From positions 2,604,001 through 2,668,000 of the forward strand of contig JALBUN010000001.1 of the NCBI GenBank assembly GCA_025174535.1: DNA of 64,000 nucleotides. The letters are read 5' to 3'. The translations under genes and the position numbers were made by a program. The notes under the pieces are model-generated. The model was not told the DNA's origin, ran no database searches, and was given only the letters and a program-made list of their open reading frames with translations. This stretch comes from Cantharellus purpuraceus. Lineage: Eukaryota > Basidiomycota > Agaricomycetes > Cantharellales > Hydnaceae. This document shows, piece by piece, positions 23,031-33,760 of the stretch; within the stretch, counting starts at the first letter, position 1; the number at the start of each line of letters is the position of its first letter.

Positions 23031-23395
23031 ATGGTCACTGCTGGCAACGACCCGGAAGGGGTTGCTCTGGGGCAGGGTTATGATGCTATTGTGAAGATCA
23101 AGGATAACTTGATTTTCATATTCCTCAACTCAAGGGCAGCGAGCGGCAAGGCCCCTGAGGGCATCCTGGTCCCTCATCCGTGGTACTTGAAGGGATTGCC
23201 CAGAGCTAAACACTTGCACCCAGCGGCATCATCCAACGGAAAGGTGTCTCATTAGCTCGCTTCTTGTCGAGCACGCGCAGTATCTCATATGCAAATACCC
23301 ATTCGCATTCAACTTCAGGGGCTGCGAGCAGGTTGGCACTCCTGAGGAGCTAGCGGCGCTATTTCTTGTCATGATGAACTCATAGCTGACGGCGA
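23031..23395 (+). pseudogene. possible gene relic, unknown protein
   Basis: The frame from about 22950 to 23255 reads as ordered protein (FDQWQVTEMVTAGNDPEGVA, KDNLIFIFLNSRAASGKAPE, GILVPHPWYLKGLP) and a second frame from about 23265 to 23395 continues with similar character (LVEHAQYLICKYPFAFNF, GTPEELAALFLVMMNS). No intron of normal size joins them, so a frameshifted relic is the simplest reading. Family not recognised. Confidence 0.35.
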
Positions 23396-23980
23396 ATTAA
23401 GGGATAACGTTGGTAAGAATGATAACATGAGCTTCGGCAACACTCTTCATGTCTCGAATATTTGACGATGTGGACGTTCTTGTTTATATTTAATCTTTGC
23501 TGGACGTTATCTCCTGTTGTAGGAGTGCGATTTCAAGTTGCTCCGATTCCAAGTCCTGGCTGTCTCGGTATGTGCTCGAGCGTGGGGAGTGATGAATAGG
23601 GCTGAGTGATTTGGCTCAGGCAGCTGTTGTAGGAGATAGGTCAGACGCATACATGCTTTGATTAAAGGAGCAGAAGTGGAAGATCGTAAGGAAGATGGAT
23701 GCATCACGTTCAGAACCTATCAAGGACATGGTCTCGTCTTCAACATGAGAAAGGCAGAGGATAGTATCATACCTGTGGTGATGATGGTGGTAGCTAATAA
23801 GCGGCTGGCTCCCCCGTTCAAGGGCTACGCTGAACACAATACTCCCTACCTATGAACTGAATCATTATATACTCATATGTTTCCTACAAGCTCTTCTGAT
23901 CCAAGTAAACACGAAAACATAAGAAATTGCATCATTCAATAATCAAAACGGTTATCAGATAACAAGAAGCATAAACGGCG

Positions 23981-26900
23981 TCAGGTAACGCCAGGTAAAG
24001 GAGGCGGGGTCGGGGGCTCAGTTACACCCGTCAGCTTCTCAAAGGATTTCCCGATCCTGAGTACAGATGAAGGGGAGTGGGGTATACCGTTGGACTTCAT
24101 TGTTGACTTTGTCTCCACCTCAGGTTCCGCCTGGGGGAGGCTCTCACTCACAGTCACCCCCGCCTGTTCGGTGTCAGTCTCAACGCCCCCGTCGTCATCG
24201 GCAGCCGGCTCTGGTGTTTCATCAACGACTTTCACTGTAGGGCGGCCTGCGCTCGAGGGGTACCGTGCACGAAGTATAGCCGCCAACGGTGAAAGGAAGG
24301 GTGTCGATTTTCGAGACACAGGGACACCTGGTTGCTTGATTGTTTGAGGCGATGCATCAGACTGTGCGTCCAGAGCGAGCGGGGAAATGGCGCGAGTGGA
24401 TGTCTGCATGTCTGACGAGACAGTTATGCTAAGTGGAGACTTTACCCGCGTTCTGAACGAAGGGAGTCAACTGTTACAGATAAGAAACAACTATAATGGA
24501 ACATACAGTGGCTTGATCTCTTCGCCGGTTGTCAGGGTAAGGAGAAGATTCTTGAGGTTTGGGAGGGTATGCCGCATGTCCATAGCATGCAAATTACGAT
24601 CCATCATTAACTACACATGATCGAATAAGGGCATGACACTCAATACAAGTAAGATGCCTACCATCTCGATGTTCTTGTTCAATAAGAAGACACCGTACTC
24701 GAACCGATACCTCTCGACACCTTTCGAGTATAATGGAAACCTGACACAAATGATCAATCACAATAACATGATATTAAAAAGGAACAGGCAGACATTCGAG
24801 GTCCCATCATTGCTGAAATGGGATCCTTAATCACGCTTCTGCTGCCACAACATGTCACAGGGTATACGAGTCCTTTACCCAGATAAGCTGCAACGAGTTG
24901 AACAAGTTGTGCGACGTATCCCAGCGCTGTGGTCGTGGTGTCCTCAGTGATGTCAGGATGTGAAGGGAGGGAAAGGGGTGGAGCTGGATCGGAAGCCAAG
25001 ACGGGGACGGGTAAGGGTGCACCAAGGATGGTAAAAAGAAGATCGGCTGCTGAGAGTGGTTCAATGGGGAAAATAAAGCTAATCGTTTGGATCAGCGCGG
25101 TGCGAAGTGGAAGCAGAGATGACACAAGCTTCGAATGTCGTTTCCTAATCGACTAGTCAGCTGAGACACCGTCATACATGATTGGGTCTCACCTTTCAGA
25201 AGCAACTTCTTCAGCTTGTGAGGTAAGTTCTGCGGAGTTTTTCAGGTGGATCGCACGCGCCTCCGCCAAAGTATTGCGCCGCGATTCCAAGGCCTTTCTT
25301 TTCGCTTCGATAGCATCCTTAACTATCAATCGATTCTCAACATATGTCCCATTAAGAAGACTTGGTTGAACTGACTCTTAGCGGAATCCTGTACCACCTG
25401 CTCCCACTCTGCACGCAACGTACCGACCCACTCTTCACGTTCAGAACATTTACGCAACTGTGGATGCATAAGCCAAACCGCAACACACACCATCTGGGTC
25501 AAGTGACGCTCACAGATTTGGTATACTCATCTTCTTCTATCATCGTATCACAGCTTCGTACGACATTTTCAAGTGAGTCCTGGGTATCGACGATACATGT
25601 CTTCAGGTTCACCATCCTGTTCAGAGCAAGGTTAGCGTCGATATACAACATAGAATAGCTAGCGAATTTGGTGGGTAGCGTACTTCACCAGGTCTTGCCA
25701 AGCTGCACTCTTCTTCATCCGCGTCTCTCGTAAACTTTTCGCCAATGCGTCGCGTTCCCGCCTCTGAGCATCACTAGCTTCCCGCTCCAATTGGCGTCGC
25801 CGTAAGCCCTCCACTTCACCATCGGAACTATAATCTGGACCCAGAGGCGAAGGGACGCGGGATGGCACAGAGGGTGGATGTAGCGAGGATACGGGTGGAA
25901 TTTGAAAAACTAGGCCAGAGGAAAGGGTCAGAAGTAGTGTGTTGGAAGGTAGGTGATGTGGAGCAAGCTGTACAATAGCAGTTTAGCATAGGTCGAAAGA
26001 CTGGACGACATAGCATACATTTGGGGACAATGGCTCCATGTCATCTAGGTCGACCACCCACTCATCCAAGATCTTCCATGGGGGTTCTTCAATTACATTG
26101 CCGCTACCATGACAAAGTTCCTCTTTGGCTTTGCCCTTTAAATCTTTACCACTTTGCGAGGAACGTGTGGTTTCTCCCTTGCTGCGACCCCAAATGGCGA
26201 GTTTAACACGAGTTGCGCCAGTGTCCGCCCATGACGCAAACTCTCGTTCAGGATCTAAATGAGAGAAGGTGGGGTTTGTCGATGGATGGTGAGCAGGGGA
26301 TATGTAAAATGGCGTCGGAACAGTATATATTGAGCTTTCTCCTGGTCCGATTTCTCTTGGCCCACTTTCTCGTTGGCGACCATTCACTTGCATTGTACGA
26401 GAGCTAGAGATTGCAGAATGGGGTTTCAAGCGGGGTGAACTGGGTGGAGGAGTTGGAGGAGGCGAAGGGAAATTTACGGGTCTCGAAGAGACTGGGCGAC
26501 GAACGGTACTGGTGGTCTTCACACGAAGGGAACTCGGCGAAGGCGCCGAAACAAAGGACTGAGTGCGATTCAAGTGAGAGGAAGATGCCGAGATGGAGGA
26601 GCTGGTGGATGAGGTAGATGCACCTTTCCGATGGTTGACAGTCGAGGCGGAGATGGCACGTCTGATGGGTGTATCTTTGCCCTTGCGTGAGCTGGTTGCG
26701 ATTGCCGATGGCGAGGCAGGAGGCGAACTCGGCTGCGAGGATGTATGAGACGCATTGTGTGGCTGTAATGTCAATGTCACAAAGGTTTCTACCAGCCGAG
26801 ATGAAACTATCTTTTCCAATGCTCGTTGTGAATGTGTGACAAAGTGCCCTGCATTAGAAGTTCCCGTATGCTCTGTTGGAGGACCTACATCCGCTTGCTC

Positions 26901-27398
26901 ACTTGAAGTCAACGCCGTCGGTAATTGAGTAGAAGAGGAGCCTTTTGAGCTCGTGCGGACTCTGGGACGGCTGGATGATGATCCAGACCCAGAAACAGCA
27001 TTCTTGACACTCTGAAAGCTCCCCCGAGAGCCTGACCTGGCCGATTTCCTTGTGAGCGTGCCAGAACTTGAGATGCCTTCATCGTCCAAGTCAAGGTTCA
27101 GCATTGTGTGCGTTGACCCTGCAGATATGCGCCTTCTACGACGGGAGGCTGCCGTCAGTTCAATATCATCTGCAGGCTGTGGATGCAGAGAGGACGAGCT
27201 GGGACCCGGTTGGGCAAGTGATTGTGCCAATGCATCGCGAGCAGGAAAGGGAGTCAGATTGCGCACTTGCAGAGAGGTTATGTGACGAATACGACGCTAC
27301 AGCCATGTCCACTGTGTCAACGATTAAAGAGTGTCAAGAAGGAAGCGACTTGCCTGTGGTGGAGGAAGAAGGTCGTCTGGAGGGACCGACGACAACAT
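23981..27398 (-). CDS. UVRAG/Vps38-like subunit of class III PI3-kinase complex
   Basis: Subunit that, with Vps34, Vps15 and Atg6/Beclin, directs PI3P synthesis in endosome maturation and autophagy. Nine exons in gene order: 27398-27354, 27296-26019, 25967-25684, 25616-25514, 25457-25193, 25144-24794, 24740-24662, 24610-24507, 24452-23981; about 993 aa. An N-terminal C2-like region starts RRIRHITSLQVRNLTPF, continues with IYTVPTPFYIS, RVKLAIWGRS and WKILDEWVVDLDDMEPL; a coiled coil (RRRQLEREASDAQRRERD) follows; the C-terminal Atg14/UVRAG fold has GKGLVYPVTCCGSRSVIKDP, VERYRFEYGVFLLNKNIE and DMRHTLPNLKNLL. Intron 1 is GC..AG (CAG|GCAAGT). Exon 5 contains an apparent 1-nt deletion near 25383. 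The N-terminal C2-like region favours UVRAG/Vps38 over Atg14. Confidence 0.85.
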
Positions 27399-29188
27399 GC
27401 TGGCAAGATGTAGCTCCCGTTGCCCGAGTTGTGCAATTCGCCGGCAATGACGCCAGCAGGTCACCGTATAAGTTCTGTGTGTCAAGCAGAAGCAAGCTCT
27501 ATAGCGTTCTCGTTTTGTACTCACGGCTCCTGCCGAAGCCTAGCGTGACTGGCTTGAACTGCGATCACGACCTTGCTCTCAGCCTCTGCTCAGGTTTTAC
27601 GGTTTGCAGTATATCTTATCGCACTCATTTGATCATCAAGCTCCCCTCGGCATGAAGAAACTGCAAAAGGCTGTCTTGCTCTGCAATACACTGGTTTCAA
27701 TCACAAGCTTCAGTCGTCTGCCCAGCTACACGGCATCAACTATGGTTTATTCTGTCAGAAGTCGTATCTATTGGCTCTAAAGTTGTCTTTTGCCTTTCCA
27801 AGAAAGGAATGGAACCGATGAAGAAGCAATTTGCTTCATTGCCGAGGTCCAAACGGTTCCAAAATGGATGGCTATTGGTCCGAGAGCGCTTTCGTGCATC
27901 GAAGACCGCATGATTTGACTTGCTTCTGTTCTGGAGTCTCGAGACCTCTTCCATAGAACATTGAGTCTCAAGTCCACTCATCGATAAGATCCAATGCGAG
28001 GTCCAGGGGCAACCCATGTGTACCGGTTTAGACTCTGCACAGGTTGCCGGTTCAACATGGGGGTATAGTATTTCTCCCGCAGCATGGGTCTTGTTTGACT
28101 CTCGAGAGCTTTCTGGAATTCGGTGGTGCCGGTGACTGCTCGAATGTTTCGACCGAACTCGCCATGAACTTTGCGAACATCCACAATGCGAGTCACTTCA
28201 TGGGCTGAATGGACCATTGATCATAATGCCAGCACAGTTTTGGTGGGCTTGTCGCTATTCAAACCACGATTGGATCTGCAGTCAAACGATCCGTGAATTT
28301 GGCACGGGTATCTTGGAAGCAGGAGCGAATAAGCTGCATGGATTGAAGCAAGAAGTATGAGAGATGAATCTATGAATATTTTACCTTAATAATGATGTAA
28401 ATTAAAAGTGAATGGGTAAAGAGAAATGAAGTGGCAGAGATAGGTTTCCAATATGGCGCCTTTCAGTACAATAGAGTATATTTCTTGTCTAGAAGTGGGT
28501 TGGCTCAACACAAATGCTTAGCAGGGTTATATCAGAAGTGCGAGACAAAATCTGGTTGTAGTAGTGCAGGTGAATTGGGAGTTATTGGGAGTTGTCGTTG
28601 GCATTGCCTTGGGACGTGCGTGACTGAGTGTACGATGTTATTTTGAACAGAACAAGACGAAGCGGGTTTGGTAGGATGGTAAATCAACCTGAGATCTACT
28701 GAATGATGGGTCTGAGCCCGCGTCAACGTTACCACATGACCTGTGGTTTGCAGTTTGTCACGATTTCCGATCCTATCATCTGACCCAGATCATTGTACGC
28801 CTTTTCTCCTATCGCTCTCGATTATTTGATTGATATTAGTGGCCGTGTTTCCAGGATGCGGCTTGTTATGGCCAGTCGTGGAAAGAGGTGTGGTGCACTG
28901 GGTATAGTCTACTAGCGGCCAGTAAACAGGGAGGCGGGTGCCCATGCTTGTTAACGATCGACTCTGAAGATTGTGCCGAGTGGTGCCGGTGGAGTGTCAA
29001 TGCGTTGGGAAACATCCAGACTCTGAGCCTAGGTATCACAACGCGCCTCTGCGACTTGCCCAAGGAACACCGGTCACGTTGCGTTCAACTGGAATGCGAT
29101 TAAGTTCGATTACATTGGAAAAGCAGCGTCGCTGGTCCTTATGAATACCATTTCCGTCAAAGCCATCGCATGAGGTGCGCCACATATT
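27399..29188. other. intergenic region without recognised gene
   Basis: About 1.8 kb between the UVRAG-like start and the ureD stop. It holds short open frames on both strands (e.g. 27978-28217 minus, 79 codons from an ATG; 28888-29103 plus) without recognisable motifs or splice-compatible extensions. No rRNA or tRNA seen. Confidence 0.4.
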
Positions 29189-30172
29189 TCAGTTGAAAGC
29201 TTTCTGAAACGTATTATCGCCAATTACTGTGGCTAGGTCCGCCAGTGCGTCCTTGAGCCACTGTTTCACGACCTCGGTTTCCAGGCCTGCAGCGCGCACA
29301 ATACAACCATCATCCAACATACTCAGTGACCACACAAAGTCGGGCGGGCTGCTGCGCTGCATCTGTGAAATCGCGTCGTACCGAGCAGCTAGTTTGGCAG
29401 CCACACTTGTTACCATTGGCCCAAACATAAAGATGGTGGCATAGCACGAGTACGGCGCCATTCGGTCTTTGAGCGTCCGTGACGGAAGAGGGGAGGTATG
29501 GATGAGCTGTTCAAGTAGCATGACGTCCCGCGCGATACGGCGTCCTGCCCGCCAGACTTCATTGATGCTATGATACTTTGCAAACACCCACTCTTCATCG
29601 CGCGACATGCGGCCCGCAGTTAGCCAGTCGAGCACTATAAGGGACGCGTCGGGCTCCAAAAGGAATGTCTGATGCTGCGTGTACGATGCAGCGCGGAAAC
29701 ATGTCACAGGGTCGACGAGGAGAAGGAGCAAAGCGCCGCGGGCTACCTTGACATTCATGCACTGGACAGTGTCAGTTGCTGGTGCTGCATTTTGTAAAAT
29801 GGATGCGCCATTGCTTGCTAGCCTGTGCCTGTGTTCAGTACGCGTTTTAAACACTTTCGTCGAGCCCTAATATATACGTGTCAGTACGGATCATCGAATC
29901 ACTAGCGCCTATAGAATTACCTGTGTGAGCACCATAAGCGATGCGCCTGCACCCACTTCGACCTCTAAGTCGAGTTTATCGCCTGGAACGAGGCCGCCGC
30001 CGTAGGATAGAATGTACATGATGGACACGGGGGTTCCGTCTGATGGAAGTCTGGGAGAAAGTAGCTTGAGCGGATAGGTGTAAGATAGCTCCGAGAAAGA
30101 CGTTTCTTTGCCAAACGCGTGGAGAATGGCCCTGCCTTTGCCACGGGCTTGTCTTGTTGAACTCAACGACAT
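29189..30172 (-). CDS. ureD: urease accessory protein UreD/UreH
   Basis: Chaperone that, with UreF and UreG, loads nickel into urease. Two exons, 30172-29921 and 29866-29189, 309 aa, normal for the family. Conserved UreD segments: LSYTYPLKLLSPRL, YILSYGGGLVPGDKLDLEV, GASLMVLTQ then GSTKVFKT across the intron, LLVDPVTCFRAASYTQHQTF and DWLTAGRMSRDEEW. No signal peptide, consistent with cytosolic action. Other urease genes are not in this window, which is normal for fungi, where they are unlinked. Confidence 0.93.
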
Positions 30173-30650
30173 GGGTGGGTGTAAAACTCAGCGCTGGTTG
30201 GTCGATGGTACGGTACGTCTCAACCAGACCTTTGACTGCACTCTAGCCAATGTGGACGAGAGCAAACCACTGACTGCGATTCAATCATATGATCACCGCT
30301 TTAGTCTGTAGCTCATCTACTCATCCCCGAGCCCCAGCCGTATCACTGCGCACACATATACTTGAGAGTGAGCAAGATATTATTGGAGGGCATACCGCAT
30401 ACATTTCGTTTCCGAGCTGGGCATGATACAATCTAGACACAAACGAGACCAAAACGAGAAGAAAAAGAGCAAACAAGGGAGCGTGTGGGGGGGGAGGGGC
30501 ATAAAATGTATACACGTGAAATGACGAGGTGATGAGCAAGATGAATCGGACAAAAAAAACAGAACTAGAGGTATGTGCGGAGAACCATGAAGCAAAAAAA
30601 CAAAAGGAATATAGTGAGCGGTCTATGCGCAATTCAACATGTCCAGTCGA
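30173..30650. other. intergenic spacer, low-complexity
   Basis: Nearly 480 bp between ureD start and byr4 stop. Contains G-runs (around 30489-30497), A-runs and purine-rich tracts; no gene seen. Confidence 0.4.
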
Positions 30651-33440
30651 TCAATACTGTCGGGTGGCCAGGGCACGGATTTCATACAACGACGTCCTAT
30701 CCGGTTCCTCATCGTTCTCGCCCACAGGACGCAGCCGCCACCCTTTCATTTCCGCCCTATGGCGGTCTTCGGCGACACGACACTTTTCGAGTAATTTGCC
30801 GTCTACGTCCAATAAGCTCGTTAGTGCAGGTCGCGCACCGCGCTCCGATCCACTTTCCGACATTGCCCGCGAATGTGCACTGGTCGGTCGTCCAGGACTT
30901 GGGGAATCCCCACGCGTGGCCGCAGTAGCGAGGCTCTGGTCCAGCGGCTGACTCGCGCTCGCCCGAATTGTCCCACCCATGCGATCCCAGTCCTCCTCCT
31001 CGTCGTCTGCGAGGTCGGCAAACACATCAGGTTCATCTTCCTCTGGTGGTAGACGCGATATCCAACACATGCGTGAAGGGTCAAAAATCATGTTACCAAC
31101 CACGCGCGCTCCTGATGCAAAGGCTGTCACGGGTGAGCCAATGGAGGATCCTGTGAGATGTGTGATCAGCGCGGGTCGGGTAGATGACGAGGTGGCGGCA
31201 TCGAAATCGCGCAGTGCCTGGTCGTTACCCTCCCAACGGAGGGTCTGCGGGTTCCATTTCATGTCTCCCACAACTATATAGAATTGCTTAGCGTATCATA
31301 TAGCTGCGCTTTTAAACCGCACATACCTTTGGGCTGACCAGCACCACCTAGATTACGAATGAGCGTTGGTTTCCGTCTTGTCGTCCCGCTGGGAACACTC
31401 GACGGCGTTTGAGGCGTAGGCTTCTTCCGCACCGTTTTGCGTGGATGATTCTCAGCGGCCTTGGTGGCAGAAAAATCAATTCTCTCCTTACGCCTTAGCG
31501 TATTTGTCACGGGAGTGGGTTTTGGAGGATCTGTTTGCGTGTCAATATTGACACAATGCTAATAAATGAGGATACCCACCAACCACTTCTTGCTTCTCAG
31601 ATTTACGTCCAATGGTGCCTTTAATATCCTTTTCGGAAGCACCTTTGCTCAGTCTCGAAGCGCCAGCACCTCTTGGCAGGACGCGATACCGACCCTCCTG
31701 CTCTCGATCTGTCGGTAAATCTTCGATACCATCCAATTCTGTCCCATCTCCGTATGTCCGTGCACGCTTCGGTCGGCGTAGAACTTTAGTTGCTCCAGAA
31801 ACATGGGCTTGACTTTGTGAAGCCTGATAAGTTCGCGAAGAGGACCCGTTTGAGGCAGTTGAGGGTGGCCTGGCTGGTAGCGGGGAAGGTGCTCTGCCAT
31901 CCTTTGTGCCAGCAGTTGGCCCAAAGACTGATGCAATTGCGGGCCGTACCTTTGCACGGCTCGAACTGGTTGGCATGGTCAGCCTTAGTGCAGCAGTATT
32001 AGCGCTTGGCGTCGATGGTCGCGTTGGCGGGACATGAAAATTTCGCTCCAAATCCGGCGCGCGAAGACGTGTGGTTGAGTGAGGATTGAACTGTGTCTGG
32101 GTTTGCTGAGCACGCGCGCGGGACGCAGCTGTAGGTGCATTGTAAGATGTGGGTGACTGGATTGATGATGATGGTTCACTGGTGGTGGCGGCGGCGGCGG
32201 CAGTATCGATGAGAGAACTGAGGGATGCTTTTCGGATCATATGCTTCTTCGTTGAGGTGGCTCCGCGAGGGGAAGGGGGCTTAAGGACTGAATGCGATTT
32301 CTGTGCTCTGAGTGGGCCGGAAGTAGGTGACTGCACGGATGAGTTATTATGCGAAGAGGATGGTGCTGATGTCAGTGTTTGAAGGGTGGTCTTTCGAGTG
32401 AGCGTCGGGCGTGAAGAGGATGAAGAGGACTGAATGGGGGGCGATAATGCCAAGGGTCGTAGACTCCTGGCACTGCTGGAGCCGGGCATGGTGGGCGATT
32501 TTGAACGAGCTTTCGAGTTACTGATTAGCGATGAAGGCCGAACGCTACCAATTGGCGGACGCGGAGGAGCCGACTTGCTCCTACTCATCGTCTTCTTTTG
32601 TTCCGCGCCGGCTTGTGGGCGATTGTTGGGCAGCCTAGACGGACTGAGATCGAGGTCGTCATCGATGACAAGACCAATCTCAAAGTCATCCTCCGAGTCT
32701 GCACTAGCAACCTTGATACGTTCGTCCACAACAGGCAGGCGCTTTTTGGCTTCAAGTATTTTAGATAACTGGCGAGCGCTGTGACCCGAATCAAAGAGCC
32801 CAGAGGGAAGAACGAGGCCTCCAAGCTCTCCATCATCATCGTCATCGTCATCATCAGTTTCAAGCTCTCCTGCAGATGGAGCAGATGTGGAATTAGACGA
32901 GGGGGATGCACTTGGGCCAAACCCCAGCGATGAGTAAGCGTCAGATGATGTGGACGACGAAGTGTGGTCTCTGTCGCCCCATTCAAGTGACGTTTTAGAG
33001 GCACGATGATGCAGTGGGAGGGGGCGTAGGGAAAGCTGTGCAAGTTCTGATGGCAGCTCAAAGGCAGTTTCGATGTCGTCATCCAGTGGCGGGGGGGTTT
33101 TAGGCGGTATGGGGGGCATATGTATTACCTTGATAGTCGAAGCACCTTCATCATCATAATCGTCGTCGTCAGCCTGTTCGCCTGGCGGAAGAAGGATGGG
33201 AGGTCGGATAGTGATGATGTTGGAAGAAGTGCGTGTAGAAGGTGCAAGATTCGACGAAGAAGCAACGGCTCTTGCTCCTCCAGTGTTTCCAAGAGACATC
33301 GCTACGTCCCAATCCTCCACTTCGTTGTCAGATTCAGCGTCTGATTGGGTGTTGAGAGCGTCGCCTTCTGGTAGATCAAAGTCGGTGTCAGCCCACTCCT
33401 CCTGGGGAAGAATGAGGGATAGGGCAGGCACTGGAGTCAT
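30651..33440 (-). CDS. byr4: Byr4/Bfa1-type GAP subunit of the septation/mitotic-exit pathway
   Basis: Scaffold subunit of the two-component GAP that keeps the Spg1/Tem1 GTPase inactive at the spindle pole body. Exons in gene order: 33440-31580, 31530-31327, 31273-30651; 895 aa. The conserved C-terminal pair of repeats is clear: VVGDMKWNPQTLRWEGND followed by ALRDFD, and RVVGNMIFDPSRMCWISRLP followed by an acidic DEPDVFADLADDEEEDW. The N-terminus has EEWADTDFDLP, an acidic patch also typical of Byr4. The long middle is Ser/Pro/Arg-rich and disordered, a likely phosphorylation platform. Splices keep phase (one nucleotide carried at both junctions). Confidence 0.88.
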
Positions 33441-33760
33441 TGTGTTGAGAAGGGTAGAGGAATGATTAAAGAGAGTATTGCAGCGTGTTAAAAATCACAC
33501 AAGAATGAGGCGGTAACCTGATGCGGATGGGTCAGGAGTTCGTAGATGTACTTTAGTATGAAAGCGAAAACAGAGAGCAGGGGGTAAAAGAAAGATGAAA
33601 CGTTGATTCCAGGCGTTGAGGATCAAAAGAAATGAGTCGTTTTTGTCGGCGAGCGCAGGGGTCAGACGAAAGCCAGATTAAGGTTTAAAACGGCTTCTTA
33701 GCGGAGTTCCAACTCTTGCATTGTCGGACCTCAAAATTCTTTTACCATTGTCGTGTTAGA
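33441..33760. other. intergenic spacer
   Basis: 320 bp between the byr4 start and the NRDE2 stop, both on the minus strand; should contain the byr4 promoter. No other feature seen. Confidence 0.4.

Noticed and set aside
25383..25438. an intron in the UVRAG-like exon 5 to remove the frame break
   Set aside because: A G|GTACGT donor exists, but it would delete a strongly coding coiled-coil segment and lacks a pyrimidine tract; a 1-nt error or lesion is simpler. Kept as an open alternative.
27068..27655. 195-codon plus frame opposite the UVRAG-like first exons
   Set aside because: Antisense to exons with clear C2-domain motifs; composition is not protein-like.
28030..28065. GGTTCAA sequence resembling a tRNA T-loop
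   Set aside because: The neighbouring bases do not form the T-stem or the other arms.
30321..30632. 103-codon hydrophobic frame
   Set aside because: Low-complexity AT/GC runs, no start context, no homologous motif; lies in the ureD-byr4 spacer.
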